Below are positions 12,746 to 25,938 of a stretch of 64,000 bases of DNA, one piece after another. Source of the DNA: Ochotona curzoniae (Eukaryota > Chordata > Mammalia > Lagomorpha > Ochotonidae). Location of the stretch: assembly GCF_017591425.1 (NCBI RefSeq), contig NW_024466459.1, forward strand, positions 4,464,001 to 4,528,000, read 5' to 3'. The translations under genes and the position numbers were made by a program. Numbering within the stretch: position 1 is the first letter of the stretch; each line of letters opens with the position of its first letter. The notes under the pieces are model-generated. The model searched no databases. It was not told the DNA's origin and saw only the letters and a list, made by a program, of their open reading frames with translations.

Positions 12746-14160
12746 TATAATTACAAAAAAATAGAGAGGAAGATCAATGGAACAGAGTAGAAACCTCAGA
12801 AGAAGAAGACCCACACATGTACAACTAACTTAACTTCAATAAGAGAACTGAAAATAATCCAGGGGGAAAGACCAGTCTCTTCAACAAATGCTGTTGGAAA
12901 TTGTATATTAGCTTGCAGAAGAAACAAGACCCCCACCTTTTACATTATACAAAAGTCAACTCTAAGTGGATCAAGGGCATACACATGCACCAAGACACCA
13001 TCAAATTACTAGAAGAAAACATAGGGAACACTCTATAAGACATAGGAGTAGGCAAAACCTTTTTAGAAAAGTCACCAAAAGCACGGGCAGTCAAAGCCAT
13101 AATGAGCAAATGGGGCTACATCAAACCGAGAAGCTTCTGTACAGCAAAGGCAACAGTCAACAAAGTGAGCAGATAACCAACAGAATGGGAGGAAATCTCT
13201 TCACACTACAAAACAGACAGGAGAACATAATATACAAAGAGCAGAACAGAGAAGGGGCTCGTGTTTAACATCTTCAAAGAGCCTCAGAAACCCAATAATA
13301 GCAAAGCAACCTGTTAAGAAATGAATGAAGATTTTTCAAAAGAAGCAGTTCAATCGACTAATAGACATGAAAAAAAAAATGCTTAGATTCCATAGCTGTC
13401 GGGGAAGTGAAAACAAAAACCATACTGAGATTCCACCTGAGTCCGCTGCGAATGGTCCACATATTGAAATCAACAGGTAACAATTGCTGGCTAGGATGTG
13501 GGGGAAAGGTACCATTGTTGGAGGGAGTGTAGGTCAGTGCGGCCACTGTGGAAGTCAGCATGGAGAAGGGCAACTTTCAGAGAACTGGAAATTGATCTAC
13601 CACATGACCCAACTACCCCACTCTTTACCCAAAGGAGATGAAATCAGCACACGAGAGAGTGGTATGCAACCGTATGCTTATAGCGGCGGAATTCACAATA
13701 ACAAAAACACTGGACGCAAATCAGATGTTCATTGACAAGTGAACGAACTAAAATTCGTAGGACATCTACCCTGTGGAATACTACTCAGCCATGAAAAGAA
13801 CTAAAATTCTACTGTTTACAACAAAGCAGCCCCAGTTGGACAGCATCACGTTTAGTGAAATAAATCAGTCCCCAATGGACAAATATTATATGTTCTCTCT
13901 GATATAAGCTGATCCTTAGACAAACTAAAAGCATAGATATAGGCAACCGAGTACCTGCACACAATCTCACAGGCGAGTAGCATAGTGCAGAGCAGCATAC
14001 CAGCTAGTAAAATTACCTTATCTTTATGAAGCATGTTAATATAGCTGTGCTAGCACAAAACAGTTAAAGAACAACAAGTTAATGTTAAAATTGTTACTAA
14101 GAGACTGTATTACTGTAATCATTTGAGGAATAGTAGCTGGGCTGGAGATGGGAGGAGGCA
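12746..14160 (+). mobile_element. L1 ORF2 C-terminal half and 3'UTR
   Basis: Plus-strand L1 ORF2 sequence after the reverse transcriptase: 'gatcaatggaacagagtaga', 'ctaagtggatcaagggcat', 'aggatgtgggggaaaggtac', 'tggaatactactcagccat', then 3'UTR-type sequence ending near 14160. Many stops and frameshifts. Confidence 0.9.
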
Positions 14161-14345
14161 AGGGGAGGGAAAACCCCTATCCAAAAAGCCACAAACAGAC
14201 AAATAAGCATATTAAAGGCTCTTAGCAATGCTTCCCCATTTCCGCCTGGGGTCTGGCTCTGGGTATCCTCTCTCTGTGTTACTAACCTTCACCTGTATGG
14301 CATATTTCCCCTTTTCATAGAATCAGTAAGCATAAAAACTACGTT

Positions 14346-14665
14346 TTATTTATTAAAAGTTTACTTATTCAATAGGCAGAGACAAAGAGAAAGAGAACTT
14401 CCATTCATTGGTTCCTTTCCCGAATAGCTGCCATGGCTGGGGCAGGGCCAGTCAAAGTCGGCAGGCTGGAGCTCCATCCGGGTCTCCCACACGGGAAGCT
14501 TGTGGCAGGATCCCAAGCACTGGGCCATCTTTCATTGTTTTTCTTTTCATTGTTTTTCATCAGGGAGCTGGATTAAAGATGGAGCAGCAGGACTCAAGTT
14601 GGTTCTCATATGGGCTGCTGGTGTTAAAGGTAGAGGCCCAACCTACTGTGCTATCGTGGTCCCCT
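14346..14665 (-). mobile_element. C-SINE, full length
   Basis: 'ttacttattcaataggcaga', 'gctgccatggctggggcagg', 'ccgggtctcccacacggga', 'agggagctggattaaagatg', head at about 14660. Contains a small tandem duplication ('cattgtttttcttttcattg'). Confidence 0.85.
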
Positions 14666-14669
14666 CAAA

Positions 14670-15196
14670 CTGTCTTTCCAATGGCAATTTTTTCCTGATG
14701 TGTTGGCCTTGCCATACCTAAATACTGACAAAGCCTGGCTATACACCTAGAAGGGTTGAGAGGTAAGCTCAGAAATGTATGTTCAAGTCTTTATCCCCCA
14801 GACTGTGAATGCAGACTTACTTGAAAACAGAATTTGTACAGATGTAATTAAGTTAGGGTTGTACTGAACTGGGGTGACTGATGTTACAAGACACACAGAT
14901 AATCCAGGCAAGGGCTGAAACAGAAATTGGGGGCCACACAGCTCTAAGTCAAGGAACACACAGAGTTGCCCGGAGTCAGCTACCGCTGGCAAGAAGCAGG
15001 AAGACAGCTCTGCCAGACCTTCCCATACAAGGCCTTGCCAACTTCTGAGCTGGGCGGGAACCCACTGCTGCTGCTTCAAGCCACCTAGCTTGTGATAGCT
15101 TGCTATGCAAATTAATATCTTGAGGAAATTTTTAACTTCTTAGCAAGAAAGAATTATTAAATGTGTTTGTTGAAAAAAAAAAAATCATTGTGTGTA
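14670..15196. other. no gene recognised
   Basis: About 500 bp without an identifiable feature, ending in an A-run (about 15173-15184). Confidence 0.3.
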
Positions 15197-15533
15197 GGGG
15201 CCAGCACGGTGGCACAGTGGATTAGGTCTTTTTCATTTACAGTGCTGACATCCAACATGGATGCTGGTTCAAGTCCCAGCTCCTCCACTTCTAACCCAGC
15301 TTTCTGCTGATGTGCATGAGAGAGCAGCTGAGGGTGGTCTAAGGTTTTGGACCTCTGTACACATACAGGTGCATGGATGCAGTTTCTGGCTCCTGGCTTT
15401 GGTCTGGCCCAGCCCCAACCGTTGGGACCATTTGGAGAGTGAACCAAAGGATGAAGATTTCTCTCTCTGTCTCTTTTTCCTCCCCTACCCCATAATTGTG
15501 CCTTTCAAAGAAATACATGATTTTTAAAAAAAA
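15197..15533 (+). mobile_element. C-SINE, full length
   Basis: Head 'ggggccagcacggtggcaca', centre 'cctggctttggtctggccca', end 'gtgcctttcaaagaaataca' and an A-tail. Confidence 0.9.
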
Positions 15534-15539
15534 GGTTGT

Positions 15540-16959
15540 TGAGAAATTTATGCGACTTGCAAAGAATATGGTGTTCAATATTTCCAGTCCTGCTCCCAGA
15601 ACATCCACGAAAATTATCTAATTTCTCACCTTGTTTCTTATATTATGCCTGGCCTGTGGTGGACCATTTACGGAGCAGGTATTTTGAATAACCTCTTAGA
15701 AGCACATGAGAGAAGGATAGGGAGAGGGAGGTATGTCTTATTTGCTGGCTCACTCCCCAGATACCCATAAGAACCTAGAATCAAGCTTCAAAACACCCCA
15801 GAAACAATACCTGTGCCACATCGCTTGGTATAGCCTCCAATTACAGTGCTTGAGAAAGGCTTCATTAGCCTTGCATAACTCTGCTTGAGCGAACCAAAAT
15901 GAAATCTGAAACGGGCATGTGTTATCTCCCCAGTAACTGAAGAGCCACTCCAGCTGCTATGCTCGCTGTCCATGACAGTAACTCCCATTTAATTTTTTCC
16001 AGACTATTCCATAGATAACCTGCACAGCAGAAATTATACCCTGGCCTGGCTTAGTTTAACTCTTGCTGTCAGTCACTTGGATAGTGAAATAGCAAGTAAG
16101 ATTTTTCTCCTAACCTACTGGATTAATAGGTGGCTCCAACCCTCATAAACTTGAACTTCAAGTATGTGCAACAGAAAATCACTAATGTGGTTGCTGTATT
16201 CTTGGATTCTAGACACCCGAGTTACCTGAAAACTTGCTACCCAACATGCAGTCTTTGAACTTGCTCTTGGATTATGGTGGACGTGGACCACACCGGCCCT
16301 ATGAGTGCTAAGTAACCCATCCTCACCTGGCTTCTCACCAATCCCACTGGTAAAAATGAACGAACTTGGCAGAATTGAATCATGTATGAAGATGTCACAC
16401 TCAACATCTCCCCACTCTCAAGGGGTCGGTGAACTCATGGGTTGAAGAGGCTCTGGCTGTGGATGGCCACTTCTTAACTGAAACTGAAGTGGATACACCC
16501 AAAACAGATGGATTTGGCCAGAGGGCTGGGTTGCATGTACTAGGGATGTCTGTGTAAACCACCCCACCCCAAATTCCTCATTAAATCCAGAAGGGTTTGG
16601 GGGACAGGTGAAATGGTCTAGCCACTGATCAGGGGATTGGCAGCTTCTGTCACGTGGAACAGAAAAATCTTTGTGACTCAAGTTGATGCTCCCAGCAAGG
16701 GACCTTTGGTTGAGAACATCTTTGGAATTCCCCGCCAATAAAATCTGTGTACAACAATTGTTAGAGGTCACCCTCCAGGTGAATCAGCAAAGAGGTCATG
16801 GAGGGCCACTTCAAATGTTGGAAAGAGCTAAATCTAGCGGAGTGATTTGCAAAGACTTAGAAGTCAAGGGTGTGTGCGGTCTTTTAACTTCTGCCGATGA
16901 GTCCAGGCAACACAATTCTTAGAGAATTAGTACGTAGTGGACAGGGACCTCAGTCATGG
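15540..16959. other. no gene recognised; small old SINE trace
   Basis: Contains a diverged C-SINE trace near 16045-16115 ('gatagtgaaatagcaagta'). The 16400-16960 part may belong with the retrovirus-like piece that follows, but I cannot show it. Confidence 0.3.
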
Positions 16960-17330
16960 GAAGGTTTTCAGGTTGACCACATCAGACCTCTGTTGCCCAG
17001 CCACAATGTCTGATGGTTCCTCAAGCAGTTGACACCTAGCCTGGCTAGGCAACTGCCGTTTGCGTACAGTGTGTGGACATGTGCACCACCATGGCTGTCC
17101 AAAGTGGTTTGTGGTCCTGCAGCAGTTGTGTCTGATAGATGCCCCTCCCTCCTGACTCTGTACCAGTAGAGGATGTAGGTCCAAGGGCATCTACTTCTGC
17201 TTGGCACTTTGGGATTTTGCTATCTTTAATGCAAGGAAAATCCACGCTAAGGATTGGTAGCAGAATCTTCCTGCTGGACATTTGTGTACAGATTTGAATA
17301 CCAACACTTCGTGGTTCCCTCCACTTCAAG
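16960..17330 (+). mobile_element. possible endogenous-retrovirus pol (integrase) remnant
   Basis: Plus-strand translation is interrupted by stops but holds short stretches in the order expected for a class II/III-like integrase: VDHIRPLLPSH, then LPFAYSV, then VVSDRC. Similarity is weak and by eye only. No LTRs were found. It is a broken relic if real. Confidence 0.25.
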
Positions 17331-19690
17331 ATTAATTTCTGGCTTCCATTGATGTCCCAAACTTTGATCCCTGTCTCATGAGCATACTAGACTTCATTTT
17401 CTGCCTAGGCTCTGTTCCTTGCCTTGGAAAATATCGGAGTTACCCTTAGGAGGAAAGTTGGGTAAATCTGGAGCCTGCCAAGTGTGTGTTCTTTCTTTCA
17501 AGGGCCATTTCCCATCCAGTTTCTATCTGCTTTGGTTTGTCTCCACTGCCTTAGAGAACAATTACAAATCCCCAAGTGTTATTGTTATCACTAGAAGGGC
17601 TAACTGAATGCAAAGCTATTTGATCATAATTGGAACATGCACTTAGTGGTAAAGATTTGAGTTTTACACTAAACTTGGAGGAGTGAGACGAGACTTTAAA
17701 ATTTGGTGTCATCATCAGAAATATCTAATCAGATGTTTTATTTGTGGAAGTTAATATACAGAGAGCATAAGAACTGGTGAGTGCTATATTATTTGATTTT
17801 ATATTATTTGATGTATATTTATAAGTATTGCTTCACTAAATTTTACAATATATGTACATGATAATATACCCTTGTAGATCCATTTTGTGATCATCAGCTT
17901 AAATCATAGTTTTTTTGATTTTGACATCCTTTTTTTTTCAGAGGAATGGTATACATGTGTATGTATGTAGTTACATGTGAAATGAATATGGAAAAATGTT
18001 AAAAATTCTTTCATCTTAAAAGAACACATGAAAAAAACTTATTGTGCCTTGGGAAAAATTAGTATCATCAAGTGTTTATTGTTTCAGAGAAACAAGAGAC
18101 ATTGAAATGCTTTGTGATCAAATCAGCTTCAGATTTATAGAGCTGTTGTCCTTTTTAACACATGTGAGAAGCAGGAAAGCACATGGTTTATGGACTTCTG
18201 GTCCCTTTGGTAGGAACTAGCTTGTTGGGACTGTAGCCTGTCCCCACCGTGGAGCCTAAATGTGCTTGTAACACACAGTGTTGACAATTGAATGCTGCCT
18301 TCAGATCCGCTGGCGTTATGTTTTTGCAATATTCATTCTGCTGGAATGCATCTCCAGCCAGTGCTTGCCAAGAACCTCGGGTCAGATTCTCGGAAGATTG
18401 AGACGCTTGATGCCACCCAGGTGGTTGGAAAGAAAAGCAGTATCTCAGAGTTAGTATGGGACCACTGGATACTAAGCTTCTAGAACCATTCTGGAATTTG
18501 AAGTCCTTGGGGATTTTATGCCAATAAAAGATGACATTCTTTGAAAAACACAGGTTGGAAAATGAAAGAGAGAATAGAAATATGTGCTTTATATCAATCC
18601 CCAAAATACGATGCAGAGCTGGGAAAACAACTGCTTTTGTGAAAGACTTTGGATGACATCTCAGTGATGACTTTAAGCTTCAAGGGATTTCGTTGTTGGT
18701 AAATTGTTTTCAATTGTGAAAAACTGGCAAAGAAATCTATGATCTTTCTGGGAAAATTCTGGAGAATCTTTCTGGGAATGTTTTGAAGAGCAGTTTTTTG
18801 TTGATCTAAATAACAAGATGGGGCTGGGGGCTTTTAAAATTCTTTCTCCAGTAGGTAACACGAGTCCGGAAGTACACTTAGGTTCTGAACTGTGATTTCA
18901 TGGGTCAATATGAAGTGTGGGTATACTGGTTTTCTAATACCTAACATTAAGATTTTTTAGTTCTTGCCATCATTAACTGGGACTTCCTGTACAAGCATTC
19001 AATGAGAATCCTACCAGGTGTAGACATTTGACATGGTGGGACTGTCTTTCACTGTAAATCAGGGAATATTCCTTCTGCTCCACTTGAATAAAGCTCAACC
19101 AAGGCTTAAGTGGAAAGGGGCATATTGAAAGCACAAGACTGTGACCTGAGGTTTAGATCAAAGACTTGTGAGACTAGCTTGTGTGACCTGACTGCTATGA
19201 GCACTAAAGCTTTGGACCGGCAGAAAAGAGGGGAAAGGCAGAAAGAGGAAGCTAGAGTTTTGCACAGGAGCCATGGCAAGTCTGTCCTGTTGAGAACGGA
19301 CTGCCCTGCTCTGTAGTGAGCACTGCAGGTGCCTTGTGGATGGTGTGCGTGATCTTAGCCACAAGGCTGCGGAGATGCCTTGCTGATTATAAATGCAGCT
19401 CTAAAACTCAGCTGTTGAGGACGAGGAAAGGAAACATGAATTAGAAGTCACGGGAAATTGAGATAGAGAGACGAGGAGAGGCCAGACTCTGCTTACACAC
19501 TGCTTCTCTTCAAGATTTTCTTTCTAAATCATTTGGGAGGAGGATTGGGTAAAGACCCCACAGCAAATTCTTTTCCTGAAAAGGAATTTACAATTGAATT
19601 CATTTGGAAATAGAATGATTTTTGATGCTTGTTACTACTAGTTTTTAGGTATGAGTAATCTGATGTATCCAAGAGTTCTTACAGTTATGT
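17331..19690. other. no gene recognised
   Basis: AT-rich intergenic sequence without exon-like open frames or a confident repeat match. Confidence 0.35.
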
Positions 19691-19699
19691 GTTTGGCTT

Positions 19700-19838
19700 T
19701 GAGGCCCAAAGGAGGCTCCTGGCTCCTGCCTTCGGGTTGGTTCATCTCTGGTCATTGCGACCACTTGGGAAATGAACCAGTGGGTGAGATTTTTCTCTCT
19801 GCTTCTCTTTCTTTCTGTAAATCTGCTTGTAAATCTCC
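19700..19838 (+). mobile_element. C-SINE 3' half
   Basis: 'ggctcctggctcctgccttc', 'accacttgggaaatgaacca' and a C/T-rich end. The 5' half is missing. It directly precedes a separate 5' half of a SINE. Confidence 0.8.
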
Positions 19839-20059
19839 GGCATGCTGCCTCTTAGCTAAATCCTCACCTTCAATGTGCCTGCATCCCATATGAATGCTGG
19901 CTCATGTCAGCTGCTCCACTTCCCACCCAGCTCCCTACTTGTGGCCTGGGAAGGCAGTAGAGGATGGCCTAAGGCCCAGGCCACAAGTAGGGAGCTGGGT
20001 GGGAAGTGGAGCAGCTGGACATGAGCCAGCATTCATATTTAGTTATGAGGCAGCATGCC
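19839..20059. repeat. SINE-derived inverted repeat (fold-back)
   Basis: Left arm 19839-19950 is a 5' half of a C-SINE (plus). After a 24-nt loop, the right arm 19975-20059 repeats it in reverse, from 'cccaggccacaagtaggga' out to 'gaggcagcatgcc'. By eye the inner 63 nt match except for one missing base, the outer 21 nt match with about three differences, and 28 nt present in the left arm are absent from the right. Confidence 0.9.
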
Positions 20060-21804
20060 AACTCCCCACCCCAGGTAGCATCGTACATGCTTCTCTCTCA
20101 TTGATACTATAAAGCCCTAGACAGAAGTAAACCAAACCATCTCCCAACTTTTTGACTGTCTTAGTAGCGAAGCAGCACATGAGAACCATCACATCACCAG
20201 CAAATTCAGTCCTGACTTCTCCGTTCCCAAGTCTAATGTGCTCCTTCTGCTGTTCTGTACAGATGGTTTTCTTAATTATGTAACAACCCACCTATATAAA
20301 TTTAGGAACACACTAGGTGGGTGACTCCAGTGGTCCTCCTCTCTGTGGTATGTGTTCTGTAGTCCATGATAGGGACTCAGTTGGATGAGCTCTCTCTGGC
20401 TCCCGCTCAGCATCATTTTGCAGCCTGCTACTTGCTGTCTGGTGTTTCTGCCCCCTCTGCTTGCCGTGTCTGCTGGGCTGTCTCCTGAGCAGATACGCCT
20501 TCGATGGTGGAATCTGGTGAATGAAATCTGGAAGCAGTTAAGTCCATGATGTGATTCTAAAATACTGACTGTGTGTGCTGATATTCAGCACCATGTCATA
20601 AACTGCTCCTCCCTTTCTCTCCACTTGGTTTTGTGAGAAACACTGGATAAAATCTTGAACCATTAGTCCAATCCAAGAAAACCTCAATTTTTTTTTGGCT
20701 TTCATCATGGTTTCTGGTTCATATTTCAATAATTCTTTGGGCACCAAGGACGCTGTACACATGTGTTATGATATAGTCTATTGCAAACATTTCATTTACT
20801 TTGATGCCACTTGCTTTTTGCTTTCCAGGAATGGTTTTTAATTTGTTATTTGCTTGTCTCCTCTTTTTTTCTGATTGAATTCTTCCCTAAAGATTTTTTT
20901 AAGAAAGAAAATGATTGTTGACCCTTAAAAGGTCCTGGAGTTCTGAGACTATCTTTAGTGTTTGCATAAAAATGATAGTTTAGCTGGTATAAATTTTTTC
21001 TCCACAATCTTGTCTTCAACATGATCAAAACGTCATGTCATTGTTTCTTTACATCTGATGTTTTTACTGACAGACCCTTCACACGTGATCTTTGCACTTC
21101 CTTGGTCAATATCCTCCCCCTTCCACAATGTTCTTAAATTGTTCTTTTTGTTATTTTGATGTTCTGAAATTTCCTATCCGTATGTTTACATGAATAATTT
21201 TTTTCATATCTCTCCTATTCAGCGATTTCAAGTTTTCTAATACTGCTTCAAAATTCATTTATTGCATTTATAAATCTGCGATCATCTTAATTTCAAAAGA
21301 ACATATCAATATTGCCTCCAAAGTGCATCTAGGTCCCTAATATGGCCAGGCTGTAGAAACACAAAGTAATTTAGATGTTTTTTAACTTCTTTCTCACACT
21401 TGACATTAAATCCCACAATTTTGCAAGCACACCCACCAAGTCTGTTTAATATTCCATATTGGCTCTATCTTCTATGACTTTGGGATTCGTTGCTTACAAT
21501 TGCATGAACACTTTCCTGTAAGTCAACAAGAACTTTTGTTTTGATACTTGTGCAGTTGTGAAATCTTTCAGTTATGTTTGGGTGGAATATTGATACCGTA
21601 ACAGAGATTTTATACTCTGGTATCCTCTGAACAACGTAGGTTGCGCTATAAAATGTGTAATCTTCATTCATAACATATTCTACTTTAAGCAGATCTCATA
21701 TTTGGAGCTTCTTGATTTATTCAGTTGTTCATTCTTAGTAAAGATTTCATGGATTTGTTTGGAGGCAAGTACTGTCGGAGGAAAGGACTAGCTCTCTTTT
21801 TTGA
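20060..21804. other. no gene recognised
   Basis: Contains a TATA-like 'cctatataaatttagg' near 20290 followed by C/T-rich sequence, which could be an old LTR, but the ends cannot be drawn. The rest is AT-rich and unassigned. Confidence 0.3.
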
Positions 21805-21854
21805 AGCTTAACTTATATTTTAATTTGAAAGACACAGTTACAGAAAGAGAGAAG

Positions 21855-21898
<44 letters not shown>

Positions 21899-22180
21899 AA
21901 CAGAGACAGAGAGATCTTCTATCAGCTGGTTCACTCCCTAAATGGCCACAAGAGCTAGAGATGGACTGCTCTGATGCCAGAACTTAGGAGTTTCTTCTGG
22001 GTGTCCTGCATAGGTTTAGGAGCCCAAGTACTTGGGCCCTCCTTTGCTGTCTTCCCAGGTCACTAGCAGGGAGGTGCATCAGAAGTGGAACTGTCGGGAC
22101 TCCAGCCAGTGCTTACATGGTAAAATCAGCTCCATACGTAGAGGTCCAGCCTACTTTGCCACAGTGACACCCCCAGGAGT
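21805..22180 (-). mobile_element. C-SINE with expanded GA tract
   Basis: Reverse SINE: 'tttgaaagacacagttacag', an expanded (GA)n microsatellite at 21846-21915, 'gctggttcactccctaaatg', 'tcactagcagggaggtgcat', head near 22175. The GA tract grew from the purine-rich SINE 3' end. Confidence 0.85.
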
Positions 22181-24479
22181 AAACTCTTCTATAAAGTACA
22201 AAATTCATTTTTAATTTTTCTTCTTTTCCCAATCCCCTCTTCACATCCCCAACTACTACAGGGATTAATAAAGATTATACATGCACAATGCAAAATAGGA
22301 TGAGCTTCACTCAGTAGTCTTTGCTTTAATAAGTCATGACCTAGAGTATTTAAAGAATATGGGTTTGATAACACAAAGGACTTTCACTACAGTTCACCAC
22401 TTGGTTGTTCATTCCCTCATGCTGCCTTCATCCTTTAACGTAACTTGCCAAATATTTTTACCTGACATCATGCAGTGTCCAGTGTCCTGTGTCCAACTGA
22501 AGAGGCCCTGGGTGGCCCTTGACTCATGACGTCTCTGGAATTTGACAGTGTTTCCTTCACTTGCGTTACTCCCTGGCTTTGGGCACATGTCTCTGCAGAG
22601 CAGTGAGGTGGTACTCTATAGTTCAACTGTTGTCAGAAAGCAGGAGCCCCTGTCTGAATTATAAGCAGGAATGATGAACCTAAGGGGACCTTATGCATCA
22701 CCCACTCAGGCTTTGAGCCAGCTTGTGCGGAGAGAGGAATGATGCATAGAATTGTTCCAGCTTATCAGGGGTGATGCAATTCCACAGCTGGCCCCGAGGA
22801 GTGGAACAGCTGCCAGAACAAGAACATATTTAAACAATGAATGGGAAAGAGATGCTGAAAAATGAAAAGTAACAGCTGTTGGCCACACAGCATTTGTCTG
22901 ACTTAAGCTCCTCCAGATATCACACTAATAAAATTCTCTTCAATGTCTCAGAGAAAAACAACCTTAAAATTTGCATGGCCTAAGGGATACATGATGCTCT
23001 CTCAGGGAGAAACATAGAAAGTTTTGATAGATTTAAAATATTTAAATAATAATTGTGGTGAATATTTTACTATCTGAGTCTATAGTTGACAAAAAAAAAA
23101 AAGCCAAAGTTTTCTTAAAAATCATACGCTCACAGATCCCAGACTCAAGCCACGGAAACCAAAAGTAGTCTAATCATTGATCATGACCCTTTAGTATTCT
23201 AGAACCCAAATGATCCCAAAGTAAACGCCGGGCCAAATTCCTGATGGAAGTAATGCAATGGTTTATCATATTGATGTGGACACAAATCAAAAGTTAAATC
23301 AAATAGAAAGCATGCAGAAGTCAGTTTCCTGTTATTCAAGTTCATCTTCATGCCTTTGGAAAACCCAGCTACCAGCATTATTCTTTGTCTAATTACATAA
23401 TGAAATAGACTATGTTGTCATGAATTTGAGACTATCTCATTTCTAGTCTATTTTTAAAATATTGTAATACAGAAGTGTGGACTTTGGATGACAGTGATAT
23501 TTCAAAGTAGATCCATCAATTGTACCAAATGTATCTCTCAGGTAGGGGGTTATGACAATGGTCAAGGTGGTACATGGGAAAGCATAAGAATACAGTTATA
23601 AAAAAATCTATACCTTATGGTCAGTCTTGCTGTGAACTTAAAATGTATCTAAATTACTTAAAGCAAAGCAGAGGACCCCACATAGAAAACCCTGCCCTCT
23701 GTCTGTTTGTCAAGTCCAATGGCTTTCAAATCACACCACTGCTCCCATCATCAGGAGCTGCTCTCCTGCTGAGTCCCTTTAGAACACTTCTCTCCCATCT
23801 GTACACCCCCGTGGGTACTATGTTTGAAGCTTCAAGTTTGGGCTTGAGTTCCTCAGGCCTGAAGAATTCCAATAATGGAAAATTCTCTGAGGAATTCTTC
23901 TGGAATACAAGGCAGAGGCAGACATGTGGCAGGGAGTATGGGTCTCTGGGGATTCCTGAGCCAAGCATACTGACTGGCAAAGATGAGTCAGGTCAGGTCA
24001 ATATGTTCTGGTAGGGAATGATGTTTCATGAATCACCTGTAATAAGAAGGAAAGCAGTGTCCCAGAGAACTAAGTAACCTTTGGTAAAAGTCGGATCTGA
24101 CCCAGCTTATAAGAAAAAGAATCAGGCCTGGGAGGAAAGAACGAAGGCAAAGCTTAATGACGTCAACAGGGAAGAACTTACTACTAATGAAGCACAAACA
24201 ACCCCCTAATTTGGAGACCAGATGTGGATTTTATGTAAGGAATATCAAAGAGCTTGCAGCTTGAAGACGAACTCATCTGGTCTAATAGACTAGATGTCAT
24301 TATGGTTCCAATGTATTCCTTGATATCTGCTTACTTCATTTGCCACTGCCCTCTTCTCTGTTATATCCAATAGTCCAGGACAGAAACCCACATAGATGGG
24401 TTTCTGGAAGGTCAGCCTGGCCTGTCTAAAACTTCACTCCATCACCTGCACTTAGGGCCATGCTGTTCCTGGGACCCAG
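22181..24479. other. no gene recognised
   Basis: About 2.3 kb without exon-like signal or a confident repeat match. Confidence 0.35.
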
Positions 24480-25058
24480 TTCTGCTGTCACTTGTCTTTT
24501 TATTTTTCCTGAAAAATTTCATTAATAATTGTACATATTTATTGGCTACTGTGTGATACTTCAGTACACGTAGGTGATATCTACTATTCATAATAAGATA
24601 ACCGATATTTCCAATCTTGACATTGTTTTATGTATTAGATGTGTGGTGTTTCTTTTATTTGTTTCGACAGTATTTCTCAGGCTGTTGTGAATTAGTAACA
24701 CAAGTTCCTAGTAACATTAGAACTTATTGCTTTGATCTGACTCTAATTTGATAATAATTATCCAAATTATTTCTGTCTCCTTTTCTGCTTCTAGCCTCTA
24801 ATATTCACTGTCCTGTGTTTGGATTGAAGGTTTTGAAGCTCCCACATGTGAGAGAGAACATGTGGTATTCATCCTTCTGTGTCTGGCTTGTTTCAGTAAC
24901 TTGATGCCCTACAGTTCTATCAGTCTGACTGCAAGGTATAAGATTTCGTTATTTTTTTTTTTCAATGCCAAAGCAGAATTCCATGGTTATACATACCACA
25001 TTTTCTTTATCTGTTTATTTGATGATGGATACTTAGTTGATATTGTGGCAGGAATTTG

Positions 25059-25549
25059 TGGGTCTAATCAGTTGTGTTCGTGCCACATGAGCATGAAGAA
25101 TTAGGAGTACAGACAAAAAAGAGTGCGTGAAGCAGAGTAGTTACTTTTTGAAAAGCAGCAAAAAGCAAAACCACCAGAGAAAGCTTTCAACAGCCGGGAG
25201 GGGTCTCTGAAGGAGAGAACCATGTGTGTGTTGTGGGGGTTATAGAATGGAAAAGAAGTTCTATTGATTGGTCCAGGAGAAGCTTGGAACAGCGATGGTT
25301 CTTATGAGTTATTTGGGTAAGAGGGAAGTCTTCAGTGGAGACCTGTTAGAATCAACAGAAAACACACGAAGCTTTCTCCCAAGATGCATCTAATTGCCAT
25401 TACAACAGCACAAAGAACCACCATCAAAAGGGCCAGCAGCTGGCATCAGCCTCATTCACAGGAGCTGCTGTCTGGCTTCAGTTTTCAGGTTCTCCAGAAC
25501 TCATCTTCCGATGGTGAGAGATGGCCCCTGCTCCCTGTCTACCCAGCCA
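25059..25549. mobile_element. LTR-like insertion (about 490 bp) inside the L1
   Basis: The L1 stops near 25050 and resumes near 25560. The insert can be drawn as TG...CA, with 'gaatttg' before and 'gaaatttg' after it, resembling a short target duplication with a one-base difference. No family recognised, and no internal coding sequence. Confidence 0.4.
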
Positions 25550-25938
25550 GAAATTTGTATCTATCCATATTATATCATGGCTATTTTGAACAGTGCTGCT
25601 ATAAATGTGGTGGAGCAGTTGATTTAATAATGATGATTTCATATCTTCCATCCATTGATGGATCTTGGGGCAGTTTTATTTCTAGTTTCAAAGAAGTTTC
25701 CATATTTTTTTCTATTGTGGCTGTACTGATTTATAGTCCCAGCAACAGTGTCTAAGTGTTCTCTGCTCCATGTCCTCACTGGCATCTTCTTTTGATAATA
25801 GCTTTTCTGATAGAGGTGAGGTGATATCTCATTGTCACTTTGATTTCCATTTACCGACTGGCTGGTGATACTGAGCATGTGTCTTATATTTGTTAGACAT
25901 TTGTTCTTTTGAGAACTATCAAGATCCTTTGCTCATTT

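Noticed and set aside
12966..13268. 100-codon open frame
   Set aside because: It is an out-of-frame or frameshifted reading of L1 ORF2.
20280..20310. TATA-like box as a gene promoter
   Set aside because: No downstream exon or CpG-rich context; at most part of an old LTR.
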